A program made the translations under genes and the position numbers. Positions 42,031 through 50,340 of a DNA stretch of 64,000 nucleotides are shown here, piece by piece (the stretch's first letter is position 1; every line of letters begins with the position of its first letter). The DNA is from Agrococcus pavilionensis RW1 (GTDB taxonomy: Bacteria > Actinomycetota > Actinomycetes > Actinomycetales > Microbacteriaceae). Location: the NCBI RefSeq assembly GCF_000400485.1, contig NZ_ASHR01000030.1, positions 155,257-219,256 on the forward strand, read 5' to 3'. The notes beneath the pieces are model-generated. The model was not told where the DNA came from. It searched no databases and saw nothing but the letters and a program-made list of their open reading frames with translations.

Positions 42031-43450
42031 CGGCCTCGGCGAAGCGCAGGCTGCGCGTCGCGAGGTCTGCCTCCGTCAGCCGCGCGCGGATGCGCTCGCC
42101 GGGCGACGCATCCGTCTCGCACATCGCCTCGGTGGGCGGATCGATGAGCTGGATCGTCGCGCCCTCCTTGCGCGCCTGGACGACCACCGCGTCGAACTCC
42201 TCGCCGATGCGGTGTCTGAGCACCGCGATCTCGACCGCGTCGACCGACGCCCGCTCGAGCGCTCCCGCGATCCGGCTCGACTCCTGCATGATCTCGGGGA
42301 GCCCCTCGAGGCCCCGGGTCGCCCACGCGGGCACCTCGCGCCCGTTCGCGATCGCCTCGCAGTGCGCGAGCACGAAGCGGTCGACGAGCCGCCGCAGTGG
42401 CGCCGTCGCGTGCGCGTACGGGGCGCCGATCGCCGCCTGCACCCACTCCGACGCATCCGACGCGTCCGCCGCCTCGTCGACGACGCGGTACGACGCGCCG
42501 CGGAACAGCCGCCGCGCGGCCTGCAGGATCGCGAGCGTCGACGGCTCCGAGCGGTCGAGCCGCCGCAGGAAGTCGCCGTAGTGCTCGTCCTCGCGCCATG
42601 GCTCGCCGATCGCGGCGACCTCCGCCCGGAAGGCGCGTACGTCCGCCTCGGGCGGGCGCGGCATCGTCCGGAGGATCCCCGCGCCCGCGCCGAGCATGAG
42701 GCGCGCGGCCTCCATGCCGGTCATGAGCGAGAGCTGCGCGTTCCAGCGCTCGACGGGCAGCAGCTCGCGGCGCACGAGGCGGTAGTCGTCGCCGTCGCGC
42801 TCGATCTCCTCCTCGGGCATGTCGAGGCTCGCGCCGCCCCGCTCGGCCTCGAGCGCGATCCGCAGCTCGCCGACCTCGCGCAGCAGCGCGAGCATCGCGT
42901 CGCCCTCCTCGAGCAGCCGCTGCGCCTCGGCGTAGCTGCGCTGCGCGCGCGAGCGCACCCGCGCGCGCTCGAGACCGACGCGCACGGCGCGACCCGCCGC
43001 ATCCAGCCCGAACGACCACACGTACGCGCCGCGCACCTCGCCCGCGAGCAGGCTCGCGGCGCCCTCGCTCACGACCGCGGGGTGCAGCGGCACGCGGCCG
43101 TCGGGCGCGTACATCGTCTGGCCGCGGCGGCGCGCCTCGGCGTCGATCGCGCCGCCCGGCTCGGCGAACGCGGCGACGTCGGCGATCGCGTAGTGCACGC
43201 GGTAGCCGTCGCCGTCGCGCTCGAGGTGCAGCGCCTGGTCGAGATCGGTCGAGCCCTCGGGGTCGATCGTGATGAAGGGGATGCCGGTGCGGTCGGCGTC
43301 CGGCAGCCGCGGAGCGGCCGCGAACGCCTCGGCCTCGGCGATCGCGGCGGGCGGGAAGGCCGCGTCGAGCCCGAGCTCGACGCGGATCGCCTCGAGGGCG
43401 GCGGCGAGGTCGTCGCTCGGAGCGGTGACGCGCTGGTGTCGAGCCGGCAT
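42020..43450 (-). CDS. RNB-domain exoribonuclease (RNase II/R-like)
   Basis: 476 residues: essentially an RNB catalytic domain with little else. Catalytic signature FITIDPEGSTDLDQALHLE (about 60-80), YAIADVAAFAEPGG, MYAPDGRVPLHP, LLAGEVRGAYVWSF and APYAHATAPLRRLVDRFV at the end of the domain. No N-terminal cold-shock domains and only a short C-terminal beta part, so it is the compact actinobacterial form. Processive 3'-5' degradation of single-stranded RNA. ATG 43450 with TAGGTT 7 nt upstream. Confidence 0.92.
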   Translation of the reverse strand: MPARHQRVTAPSDDLAAALEAIRVELGLDAAFPPAAIAEAEAFAAAPRLPDADRTGIPFITIDPEGSTDLDQALHLERDGDGYRVHYAIADVAAFAEPGGAIDAEARRRGQTMYAPDGRVPLHPAVVSEGAASLLAGEVRGAYVWSFGLDAAGRAVRVGLERARVRSRAQRSYAEAQRLLEEGDAMLALLREVGELRIALEAERGGASLDMPEEEIERDGDDYRLVRRELLPVERWNAQLSLMTGMEAARLMLGAGAGILRTMPRPPEADVRAFRAEVAAIGEPWREDEHYGDFLRRLDRSEPSTLAILQAARRLFRGASYRVVDEAADASDASEWVQAAIGAPYAHATAPLRRLVDRFVLAHCEAIANGREVPAWATRGLEGLPEIMQESSRIAGALERASVDAVEIAVLRHRIGEEFDAVVVQARKEGATIQLIDPPTEAMCETDASPGERIRARLTEADLATRSLRFAEAAAG

Positions 43451-43457
43451 GCCGCTC

Positions 43458-43463
43458 AACCTA
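43458..43463 (-). promoter_or_regulatory. -10 box TAGGTT, leaderless promoter of the RNB gene
   Basis: TAGGTT on the minus strand, 7 nt before ATG 43450; decides this start over a TTG at 43459. Confidence 0.45.
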
Positions 43464-43480
43464 CCGAGCGCACCCGAGCG

Positions 43481-44353
43481 TCAGTCGGGCAGCCGCACGG
43501 CATCGGCCTCGCGCACGATGAGGCCGTCGGCGGCGAGCGAGGCGAGCGCGCGCTCGAGCTGCTCGGCGTCGTGCCAGCGCGCGTGCAGCTCGGCGGGGGA
43601 GAGCGGCACGTCGACCGCCCGCAGCGCGCGCAGCACCGTGCCGCGCGCCTGCCGGTCGCTGCCCTCGAACCGCGCTTGCCGCCGCGCGCGCTTGCCCTCG
43701 AACGGCGGGTAGCCCGCGGCCCGCCACGCGCACGCGTCGGCGATCGGGCACTCGTCGCAGCGCGGGGCGCGGGCGGTGCAGACGAGGGCGCCGAGCTCCA
43801 TGAGCGCGATGGAGACGACGGATGCGTCGGCGCGGCCCTCGGGCAGCAGCGCCTCGACGTCGGCGAGGTCGCGCTTGGCTGCGGGCCCCGCCTCGCCGCG
43901 GCCGTGCACGGCGCGCGCGACGACGCGGCGCACGTTCGTGTCGACCACGGGATGCCGGTCGCCGAAGTGGAAGACGGCGACCGCGCGCGCCGTGTAGTCG
44001 CCGACGCCCGGCAGGGCGAGGAGCGACGGCACGTCGCGCGGCACCTCGCCGCCGTGCCGCTCGACGATCGCGCGCGCGGTGTCCTGCAGCCGCAGCGCGC
44101 GGCGCGGGTAGCCGAGCGTGCCCCACTGCCGGAGCACCTCGTGGGTCGGCGCGTCGGCGAGGTCGGCGGGCGTCGGCCAGCGCGCGAGCCAGCGGTCGAT
44201 CTCGACCGCGACGCGCGCCGCTTGCGTCTGCTGCAGCATGACCTCGCTCACGAGCGTGCCCCACGCGTCGAAGTCGGGGCGCCGCCACGGCAGGTCGCGC
44301 GCGCTCGAGCGGTACCAGTCCGCGAGCGCGGTCGTGGAGCGGTCGCCGAGCAT
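43481..44353 (-). CDS. mutY: A/G-specific adenine glycosylase
   Basis: 290 residues. Excises adenine opposite 8-oxoguanine. Catalytic Glu37 in LVSEVMLQQTQ, helix-hairpin-helix ALPGVGDYTARAV, Asp138 in VVDTNVRRV, and a [4Fe-4S] cluster formed by Cys192-x6-Cys199-x2-Cys202-x5-Cys208. The C-terminal NUDIX-like domain that reads 8-oxoG in E. coli MutY is replaced by about 75 residues of winged-helix-like sequence, as in other short actinobacterial MutY proteins. Own leaderless promoter (TACGCT, 6 nt). Confidence 0.95.
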   Translation of the reverse strand: MLGDRSTTALADWYRSSARDLPWRRPDFDAWGTLVSEVMLQQTQAARVAVEIDRWLARWPTPADLADAPTHEVLRQWGTLGYPRRALRLQDTARAIVERHGGEVPRDVPSLLALPGVGDYTARAVAVFHFGDRHPVVDTNVRRVVARAVHGRGEAGPAAKRDLADVEALLPEGRADASVVSIALMELGALVCTARAPRCDECPIADACAWRAAGYPPFEGKRARRQARFEGSDRQARGTVLRALRAVDVPLSPAELHARWHDAEQLERALASLAADGLIVREADAVRLPD

Positions 44354-44359
44354 CCCGCC

Positions 44360-44365
44360 AGCGTA
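44360..44365 (-). promoter_or_regulatory. -10 box TACGCT, leaderless promoter of mutY
   Basis: TACGCT on the minus strand, 6 nt before ATG 44353; divergent from the DUF418 promoter 40 bp away. Confidence 0.5.
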
Positions 44366-44403
44366 GACGCGCGACCGGGCCCCGGCCCGGCAGACCGCCT
44401 CGA

Positions 44404-44409
44404 TAGCGT
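44404..44409 (+). promoter_or_regulatory. -10 box TAGCGT, leaderless promoter of the DUF418 gene
   Basis: TAGCGT ends 6 nt before ATG 44416. Confidence 0.5.
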
Positions 44410-44415
44410 CGAGGC

Positions 44416-45768
44416 ATGACCCACGCCGAGCAGATGCCGCCCGCCCGACCGCCGCAGCCGCATCCGTCGCAGCCGACGCCCGCCGGCGGGCCGATCCCCA
44501 CGGCCGCCTGGCCCGCGCCCCCGGCGTGGCACGAGCCTGCCGTCGACGTCGCGGCCGCCGCGACGGCCGCCCGGGGCCGCAGCCTCGCGCCCGACCTCGC
44601 GCGCGGGCTCATGCTGCTGCTCATCGCGCTCGCGAACGTGCCGTGGCTGCTCCACGGCCGCGAGCAGGGGCTCTCGAGCGCGCACCAGCTCGGCCACGAC
44701 GGTGCCGACCTCGGCTACCAGCTCCTCTCGCTCGTCGTGATCGACGGGCGCGCCTACCCGCTGTTCGCGTTCCTGTTCGGCTACGGCATCTGGCAGCTCT
44801 ACAGCCGGCAGTCGGCGGCCGGCACGCCGTGGCGCGAGGCGCGGCGCATCCTGCAGCGGCGGCACGCGTGGATGGTCGCGATCGGCGCGGTGCACGCGCT
44901 GCTGCTGTGGTTCGGCGACATCGTCGGCGCCTACGGGCTCACGGGGCTCGTCGTCGTCGCGCTGCTGCTGCGCCGCTCCGACCGCGTGCTGCGCATCGTC
45001 GCGTGGGTGCTCGCGGGCCTGCTCGCGCTCTTCGCGGCGATGAGCCTCGCGGGCGGACTGCTGCTCGGCACGGGCATCGCCGGCGACCTCTCCTCCCTGG
45101 CGGGCGGCGGTCTCGCGACGCCCGCGGGCGAGCCGAGCTACCCGTGGTTCGCGCTCCAGAGCCTGGGGCTGTGGCTCCTCGCGACGCCCGGGCAGCTGCT
45201 CGCGCTCACCGTGCCGCTCGCGGTCGTGCTCGGGATGCTCGCCGCTCGCCGCGGCCTGCTCGACCGCCCGCGCGACCACCGGCGGACGCTCGTGGGCATC
45301 GCGGTGGTCGGCATCGCGATCGGCTGGGCCGGCGGCGCGCTCGCCGCGGCGCAGTTCGCCGGACTCGTGCTCGACCCGGCGCTCTCGTGGGGCACGATGG
45401 GCGTCTCGAGCCTCGCGGGCGTCGCGGGCGGCATCGGCTACGCGGCGCTCTTCGCGCTCGCCGCGGCGGCGATCGGCGAGCGGCGCGGCATCGTCGTGCG
45501 CGCGCTCGCGGCGGTCGGCAAGCGCTCGCTCTCGAGCTACCTGCTGCAGTCGGTGCTGCTCGTGCCGACGCTCGCGGCGTGGGGATTCGGGCTCGGCTCG
45601 ACGCTCACGCCGCTCGCCGCGGCCGGCGTCGCGGTGGCCGCGTGGCTCGTGAGCGTCGCCGTCGCGCTCGTGCTCGACGCGCGCGGCACGCGCGGGCCCG
45701 CCGAGGCGCTGCTGCGGCGCCTCGCCTACGGCTCGCGGCCCGTCGCCCCGCCGACGCCCGTCGCGTGA
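44416..45768 (+). CDS. DUF418 multi-pass membrane protein
   Basis: 450 residues. After a Pro-rich cytoplasmic N-terminus (1-55), RSLAPDLARGLMLLLIALANV opens a series of about ten membrane helices. DGRAYPLFAFLFGYG and the C-terminal RSLSSYLLQSVLL motif identify the DUF418/YeiB family, distantly related to membrane acyltransferases. The substrate is unknown. A single gene from its own promoter; the next gene also has one. Confidence 0.88.
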   Translation: MTHAEQMPPARPPQPHPSQPTPAGGPIPTAAWPAPPAWHEPAVDVAAAATAARGRSLAPDLARGLMLLLIALANVPWLLHGREQGLSSAHQLGHDGADLGYQLLSLVVIDGRAYPLFAFLFGYGIWQLYSRQSAAGTPWREARRILQRRHAWMVAIGAVHALLLWFGDIVGAYGLTGLVVVALLLRRSDRVLRIVAWVLAGLLALFAAMSLAGGLLLGTGIAGDLSSLAGGGLATPAGEPSYPWFALQSLGLWLLATPGQLLALTVPLAVVLGMLAARRGLLDRPRDHRRTLVGIAVVGIAIGWAGGALAAAQFAGLVLDPALSWGTMGVSSLAGVAGGIGYAALFALAAAAIGERRGIVVRALAAVGKRSLSSYLLQSVLLVPTLAAWGFGLGSTLTPLAAAGVAVAAWLVSVAVALVLDARGTRGPAEALLRRLAYGSRPVAPPTPVA

Positions 45769-45773
45769 GCGCC

Positions 45774-45779
45774 TAGGCT
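45774..45779 (+). promoter_or_regulatory. -10 box TAGGCT, leaderless promoter
   Basis: TAGGCT ends 6 nt before ATG 45786 of the nucleoside-kinase-like gene. Confidence 0.5.
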
Positions 45780-45785
45780 GACGCC

Positions 45786-46487
45786 ATGATCGACCGCTCG
45801 CTGCTCATGCAGGCCGCCTCCTGGACGCCCGAGCAGAAGGCGCTCTACACCGACCTCGTCGACCAGCTGCTGCGCCGCAACCCCCGCGGCCGCCGGCTCT
45901 TCGCCGTCGAGGGGCGCGACGGGGTCGGCAAGACGCGCTTCGCGGATGCGCTCCAGGTCGCGTTCGCGCGCGCGGGCGTCGAGGCGTTCCGCGCGAGCGC
46001 CGACGACTTCCACCGACCGCAGGCGTTCCGCTACCGGCAGGGGCGCGACTCGCCGAAGGGCTACTACGAGGACGCGTTCGACGTCGAGCTGCTCGACCGC
46101 GTGCTGCTGCACCCGTTCCGGATGGGCGGGTCGACGGGCTTCGTGACGCGCGCCTTCGACCTCCACGCCGACCGCAGCGTCGAGATGGAGTGGGAGACCG
46201 CCGGGCCCGACGTCGTGCTCGTCGTCGACGGCGTCTTCCTGCAGCGGCCGGCGCTCGCGGGCAAGTGGCACGCGGTCGTCTACCTCGACGCCGACGAGCG
46301 CACGAGGGGAGAGCGGATGCGCGCTCGGGACGGCGCGCACCCCGACCTGCGCCACGAGTCGCACCGCCGCTACCGCGAGGCCCACGACCTCTACGAGCGG
46401 GCCGTGGACCCGCGCCGGAAGGCGGCGTTCATCGTCGAGAACAGCGACTGGCGCCGCCCCGTGCAGGTGTTCGCCGACTCCTGCTGA
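45786..46487 (+). CDS. Uridine-kinase-like P-loop NTPase
   Basis: 233 residues. P-loop EGRDGVGKTRFAD (about 43-55), a substrate-site DDFHRP segment, and an Arg/Glu-rich lid (DERTRGERMRARDG), the layout of uridine kinase/phosphoribulokinase-like NTPases. The YYEDAFDVELLDRVLLHPF motif is typical of actinobacterial proteins annotated as uridine kinase. Phosphorylation of a nucleoside is likely, but the exact substrate is unproven. Tail-to-tail with the panE-like gene, with adjacent stops. Confidence 0.82.
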   Translation: MIDRSLLMQAASWTPEQKALYTDLVDQLLRRNPRGRRLFAVEGRDGVGKTRFADALQVAFARAGVEAFRASADDFHRPQAFRYRQGRDSPKGYYEDAFDVELLDRVLLHPFRMGGSTGFVTRAFDLHADRSVEMEWETAGPDVVLVVDGVFLQRPALAGKWHAVVYLDADERTRGERMRARDGAHPDLRHESHRRYREAHDLYERAVDPRRKAAFIVENSDWRRPVQVFADSC

Positions 46488-47489
46488 CTAGGCGAGCTGC
46501 CGCACGACCGACGCCGGCAGGAAGCGGCCAGAGCGCTCGACCTCGTGCACGAGCTCCACGAGCGCCGCGTTGACCGGCGCCTCGCGACCGGCGCGCGCCG
46601 CCGCCTCCACGACCGCGCCGTTGATCATGTCGACCTCGGTCGGCTGCCCGCGCCGGATCGACTGCTGCGTCGAGCCGAGGTTCGGCACCTCGCCCATCCG
46701 TGCCCGGATGCGCAGCGGCACCTGCTGCGCGACGCGGTGCGGTGCCCATGCGAGCAGCCGCACGAGCAGGGGCGAGAGCCTCTGCATCGGCTGGAAGCGC
46801 ACGCCGCTCGCGAGGCCGACCCGCGCGCACTCGCGCATCGAGGCGACCATCACGCGCCGCAGCCCCGGGTCGCCGATCACGTCCTGCACCGGGTGCCCGA
46901 CGATCGCGGGGATCGCGTTGACCATGTTGATGAGCAGCTTCGTCCACTGCGAGCCCTCGAGGTCGGCCGTCCGCTCGATCGGCATCACCTCGCCGAGCAG
47001 CGCCGCGAAGCGCTCGCCCTCGGCGCCGCCGACGATCGTCGGGTTCGCGGCCGTGACCGTCACGACGCCGGGCTCGAGCGAGTTCGCGGCGATGAGCGAG
47101 AGCGCGCCCGCGACGCGCTCGTGCCCGAGCAGCCGCCCGGCCGTGCGCTCGCCGTAGAGGCCGTTCTGCGCCACGAGCAGCGGCACGTCGGCGAGCTGCC
47201 CGCGGTTCGCCTCGAGCGCGTCCGCGGTGCCGGTCGCCTTGACGGCGAGGATCGCGACGTCGGGCACCTCCTCGAGCCGCTCGAGCGCCGTCACGGCGGC
47301 GGTGTGCGTGCCGAAGCCGCCGCGCAGCCGCAGCCCGTGCTCGCGCATCGCCTCGAGGTTCGCGCCCCGCGCCGTGACGGTGACGTCGTGCCCCGCGGCC
47401 TGCAGCAGCGCCGCCATGGTGCCGCCGATCGCGCCGGCGCCGATGACGGCGACGCGCTGCCGGGGCGCCCGCTCCGCTTCGCTCGCCAT
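46488..47489 (-). CDS. Ketopantoate reductase-family oxidoreductase
   Basis: 333 residues. N-terminal NADPH Rossmann motif VAVIGAGAIGGTMAALL (about 12-28), a VKATGT segment with the family Lys, and the C-terminal helical domain with WTKLLINMVNAIPAI and the PTEVDMINGAVV motif that closes the active site. Reduces 2-dehydropantoate to pantoate for coenzyme A in the PanE family; several paralogues act on other 2-oxo acids, so panE itself is not certain. ATG 47489 with TAGCCT 6 nt upstream. Confidence 0.87.
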   Translation of the reverse strand: MASEAERAPRQRVAVIGAGAIGGTMAALLQAAGHDVTVTARGANLEAMREHGLRLRGGFGTHTAAVTALERLEEVPDVAILAVKATGTADALEANRGQLADVPLLVAQNGLYGERTAGRLLGHERVAGALSLIAANSLEPGVVTVTAANPTIVGGAEGERFAALLGEVMPIERTADLEGSQWTKLLINMVNAIPAIVGHPVQDVIGDPGLRRVMVASMRECARVGLASGVRFQPMQRLSPLLVRLLAWAPHRVAQQVPLRIRARMGEVPNLGSTQQSIRRGQPTEVDMINGAVVEAAARAGREAPVNAALVELVHEVERSGRFLPASVVRQLA

Positions 47490-47495
47490 GCTGGG

Positions 47496-47501
47496 AGGCT
47501 A
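47496..47501 (-). promoter_or_regulatory. -10 box TAGCCT, leaderless promoter
   Basis: Minus-strand TAGCCT 6 nt before ATG 47489 of the ketopantoate-reductase-like gene. Confidence 0.5.
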
Positions 47502-47552
47502 CCGGCCGATCCGGCCGCGACCGGCGGCCAGGAGCTGACCGGGACGAGCGTC

Positions 47553-47558
47553 TACACT
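47553..47558 (+). promoter_or_regulatory. -10 box TACACT, leaderless promoter of truB
   Basis: TACACT ends 6 nt before GTG 47565 and decides that start over the open reading frame further upstream. Confidence 0.5.
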
Positions 47559-47564
47559 CGCCTG

Positions 47565-48464
47565 GTGCCCTCCGACACCGACGCCCCCGACGGCATCCTG
47601 CTCGTCGACAAGCCGCAGGGCATCACGAGCCACACCGCCGTGAGCCGCGCGCGGCGGGCCCTCGGCACCCGCAAGGTCGGCCACGCGGGCACGCTCGACC
47701 CGATGGCGACGGGCCTGCTCATCCTCGGCGTCGGCCCCTCGACACGGCTGCTGACGCACATCGTCGGGCTCGACAAGACCTACACCGCCACGATCGCGCT
47801 CGGCGCGACGACGACGACCGACGACGCCGAGGGCGACGAGACGACGACGGCGGATGCGTCCCACCTGACGCGCGACGACCTCACAGCACCGATGGCGGCC
47901 CTCACTGGCGAGATCGAGCAGGTGCCCTCCTCGGTGAGCGCGATCAAGGTCGACGGCGAGCGCGCCTACGCGCGCGTCCGCGCGGGGGAGGAGGTCGAGC
48001 TCGCCGCCCGGCCCGTGACGGTCTCGCGCTTCGAGGTGCTCGGATTCCGGCCCGGCGTGCGCGCCGAGGTCGACGTCGTCGTCGACTGCTCGAGCGGCAC
48101 CTACATCCGCGCGCTCGCGCGCGACCTCGGCGCGGCGCTCGGCGTCGGCGGGCACCTCACCGCGCTCCGCCGCTCGCGCATCGGCCCGTTCGACGTCGAG
48201 GGCGCGCCGCTCGCCGACGCGCTGCCCGACGGCGCTCGCGCGCTGCTGGAGCCGCCCGCCCGCGCCGCCTCCCGCATCCTGCCCGTCGCCCTGCTCGACG
48301 ACGAGCGCGCGGCGAACCTCGCCCACGGCCGCCGCACGATCGCCCTCGAGGGGGAGCGCGGCCTCGTCGCGGCCGTGCACGGCGACCGGCTCGTCGGCAT
48401 CGCCCGCGCCGAGGGGCGACGGCTGCTGCCCGTGACGAACTTCCCGACCGGGGGCGCCTCGTGA
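47565..48464 (+). CDS. truB: tRNA pseudouridine(55) synthase
   Basis: 299 residues. Makes pseudouridine 55 in the T-loop of tRNAs. Motifs [33 protein letters not shown] (catalytic Asp in GTLDP) and [15 protein letters not shown]. The C-terminal PUA-like part (about 225-299) is present. The next gene overlaps by 4 nt (GTGA). Confidence 0.97.
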   Translation: MPSDTDAPDGILLVDKPQGITSHTAVSRARRALGTRKVGHAGTLDPMATGLLILGVGPSTRLLTHIVGLDKTYTATIALGATTTTDDAEGDETTTADASHLTRDDLTAPMAALTGEIEQVPSSVSAIKVDGERAYARVRAGEEVELAARPVTVSRFEVLGFRPGVRAEVDVVVDCSSGTYIRALARDLGAALGVGGHLTALRRSRIGPFDVEGAPLADALPDGARALLEPPARAASRILPVALLDDERAANLAHGRRTIALEGERGLVAAVHGDRLVGIARAEGRRLLPVTNFPTGGAS

Positions 48465-48832
48465 TCAGCTGGCTCATGCTCGCGCAGGCGATCGCCTTCG
48501 GCGTCATCGGCGCGATCGTCGCGGTCGTGGGGCTCATGAAGCGCCCGTTCAACGACTTCGTGCTCGGCGCCGCGGCGTTCACGCTGCTCGCGCTCGTCGT
48601 GCAGGCGATCGCGTCGATCATCGCGCCGTTCACGGGCGCGGGCCCGACGGGCGACCTGCTCGAGTACTGGACGTACCTGCTCACCGCGCTCGTCATCCCG
48701 CCCGGCGCGGTGCTGTGGGCGCTCGTCGACAAGAAGGGGCAGTGGTCGACGCTCATCGTCGGCATCGGCATCCTCGCGTGCGCGGTGATGGTCTACCGCA
48801 TGCACCAGATCTGGTTCGTGCAGATCGCCTGA
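48461..48832 (+). CDS. Small four-helix membrane protein, function unknown
   Basis: 123 residues, almost wholly hydrophobic: helices at about 4-25, 33-53, 66-84 and 95-113 with only short polar loops. I do not recognise a family. The GTG start overlaps the truB stop, so it depends on truB translation. Retention of a small membrane protein in the truB-ribF interval, together with the similar-sized next gene, suggests a conserved local pair. Confidence 0.7.
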   Translation: MISWLMLAQAIAFGVIGAIVAVVGLMKRPFNDFVLGAAAFTLLALVVQAIASIIAPFTGAGPTGDLLEYWTYLLTALVIPPGAVLWALVDKKGQWSTLIVGIGILACAVMVYRMHQIWFVQIA

Positions 48833-48867
48833 CCGCCGCCGCGGCGGGGCGGCCACCGCGAGATCGC

Positions 48868-48873
48868 TAGACT
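48868..48873 (+). promoter_or_regulatory. -10 box TAGACT, leaderless promoter
   Basis: TAGACT ends 7 nt before GTG 48881, giving a separate start for the small membrane protein and ribF. Confidence 0.5.
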
Positions 48874-48880
48874 CGACCGA

Positions 48881-49282
48881 GTGAATGAGCGCAAGCACGC
48901 CGGCATCGGCCGAGTCCTGATCGCGGTGTACGCGGTGCTCGCGATGGCCGCGACGGGCCGCTCCTTCGTGCAGATCGTGCAGCGCTTCGACGAGGCCCCG
49001 CTCGCGTACTCGCTGAGCGCCGTCGCCGCCGTCGTCTACATCGTCGCGACCGTCGCGCTCGCGAGCCCGAGGGATGCGTGGCGTCGCGTCGCGCTCGCGG
49101 CCGTCTGCTTCGAGCTCGTCGGCGTGCTCGTCGTCGGCACGCTCTCGCTCGTCGCGCCGGAGCTCTTCGCGCACGACTCCGTCTGGAGCTACTTCGGCAT
49201 GGGCTACCTCTTCATCCCCGCCGTGCTGCCGTTCCTCGGCCTGTGGTGGCTGCGCGCGAGCAGCGAGCGGGTGGCCGCGTGA
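48881..49282 (+). CDS. Conserved small membrane protein upstream of ribF
   Basis: 133 residues with about four helices: LIAVYAVLAMAATGRSFVQI, SAVAAVVYIVATVAL, VALAAVCFELVGVLVVGTL and a last one at PAVLPFLGLWWL, with an acidic loop before it. The RSFVQIVQRF and FGMGYLFIP segments look like conserved positions of an actinobacterial family of unknown function. It overlaps ribF by 4 nt (GTGA). Confidence 0.75.
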   Translation: MNERKHAGIGRVLIAVYAVLAMAATGRSFVQIVQRFDEAPLAYSLSAVAAVVYIVATVALASPRDAWRRVALAAVCFELVGVLVVGTLSLVAPELFAHDSVWSYFGMGYLFIPAVLPFLGLWWLRASSERVAA

Positions 49283-50229
49283 GCGACCTCGCCGAGCGCG
49301 GGCTCGGCTGGGTCGAGCAGCTCGAGGCGGCGCCGAGCGCCATCACGATCGGCAAGTTCGACGGCGTGCACATCGGCCACCGGCGCATCCTGCAGCAGCT
49401 CCGCGCGATCGCCGACGCCGAGGGCCTCGTGACGACCGTCGTCACCTTCGACCGCAACCCGCTCGAGGTCGTGCGGCCCGACCGCGCGCCCCTGCCGCTC
49501 GTCTCGTTGCGGCACAAGGTCGAGCTGCTGCGCGACGCCGGCGCCGACCGCGTGGTCGTCATCCCGTTCACGGCCGAGACCGCCGCGCAGCCGGCGGAGG
49601 AGTTCTCGCAGCGCGTGCTCTTCGAGGGGCTCGGCGCCCGCGTGCTGCTCGTCGGCGACGACTTCCGCTTCGGGCACCGGGGCGCGGGCGACGCGGCGAT
49701 GCTGCGCGCGCACGCCGAGCCGCGCGGCGCGCGCGTCGAGTCGATCGACGACATCTGCTTCGCCGACGGCCGCCGCGTCTCGTCGACCTGGATCCGCGAG
49801 GCGCTCGGCCTCGGCCGCATCCAGGAGGCGAACGCGATGCTCGGCCGCCGGCACCTGCTGCGCGGCGACGTCGTGCGCGGCTTCCAGCGCGGCCGCGCGC
49901 TCGGCTACCCGACCGCCAACCTCGGCTCGCCCGTCGAGGGCTTCGTGCCCGCCGACGGCGTCTACGCCGCGATCGCGCGCGTCGACGCGGGCGCCTTCCC
50001 CGCGGCGGTCTCGATCGGCGACAACCCGACGTTCGACGGCGTCGCCGCGAAGACCGTCGAGGCGTACCTCCTCGACGTCGACCTCGACCTCTACGACCGG
50101 CCGATCGAGCTCGAGCTCATCGACTTCGTGCGCCCGATGCACCGCTTCGAGAGCCTCGACGAGCTCGTCGCGCAGATGGGCCGGGACGTCGAGCGCACGC
50201 GCGAGCTCGTCGCGGCCGCGTCCGCCTGA
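49279..50229 (+). CDS. ribF: Bifunctional riboflavin kinase/FAD synthetase
   Basis: 316 residues. Converts riboflavin to FMN and FAD. N-terminal FAD synthetase half: ITIGKFDGVHIGHRRIL (nucleotidyltransferase HIGH-type motif), VGDDFRFGHRGAGD, and SSTWIREAL. C-terminal kinase half from about 185: RGFQRGRALGYPTANL and GVYAAIARVD with the metal site GDNPTF. Normal length. Translationally coupled to the small membrane protein upstream. The rpsO that often follows ribF is not here. Confidence 0.96.
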   Translation: MSDLAERGLGWVEQLEAAPSAITIGKFDGVHIGHRRILQQLRAIADAEGLVTTVVTFDRNPLEVVRPDRAPLPLVSLRHKVELLRDAGADRVVVIPFTAETAAQPAEEFSQRVLFEGLGARVLLVGDDFRFGHRGAGDAAMLRAHAEPRGARVESIDDICFADGRRVSSTWIREALGLGRIQEANAMLGRRHLLRGDVVRGFQRGRALGYPTANLGSPVEGFVPADGVYAAIARVDAGAFPAAVSIGDNPTFDGVAAKTVEAYLLDVDLDLYDRPIELELIDFVRPMHRFESLDELVAQMGRDVERTRELVAAASA

Positions 50230-50272
50230 CCGACGGGTCCGCCGCGCCGCACCGGGGCGGGGCACCGGTCGG

Positions 50273-50278
50273 TAGACT
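50273..50278 (+). promoter_or_regulatory. -10 box TAGACT, promoter of the deoC-aldehyde dehydrogenase operon
   Basis: TAGACT with a roughly 60-nt GC-rich leader ending in AAGGAA before GTG 50341. Unlike most promoters here it is not leaderless. Confidence 0.4.
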
Positions 50279-50340
50279 GCCGTGACCCATCCGCCGCCCC
50301 GATCCGCGGGAGCGGCCCGGCCAGGGCAAGAAGGAACAGC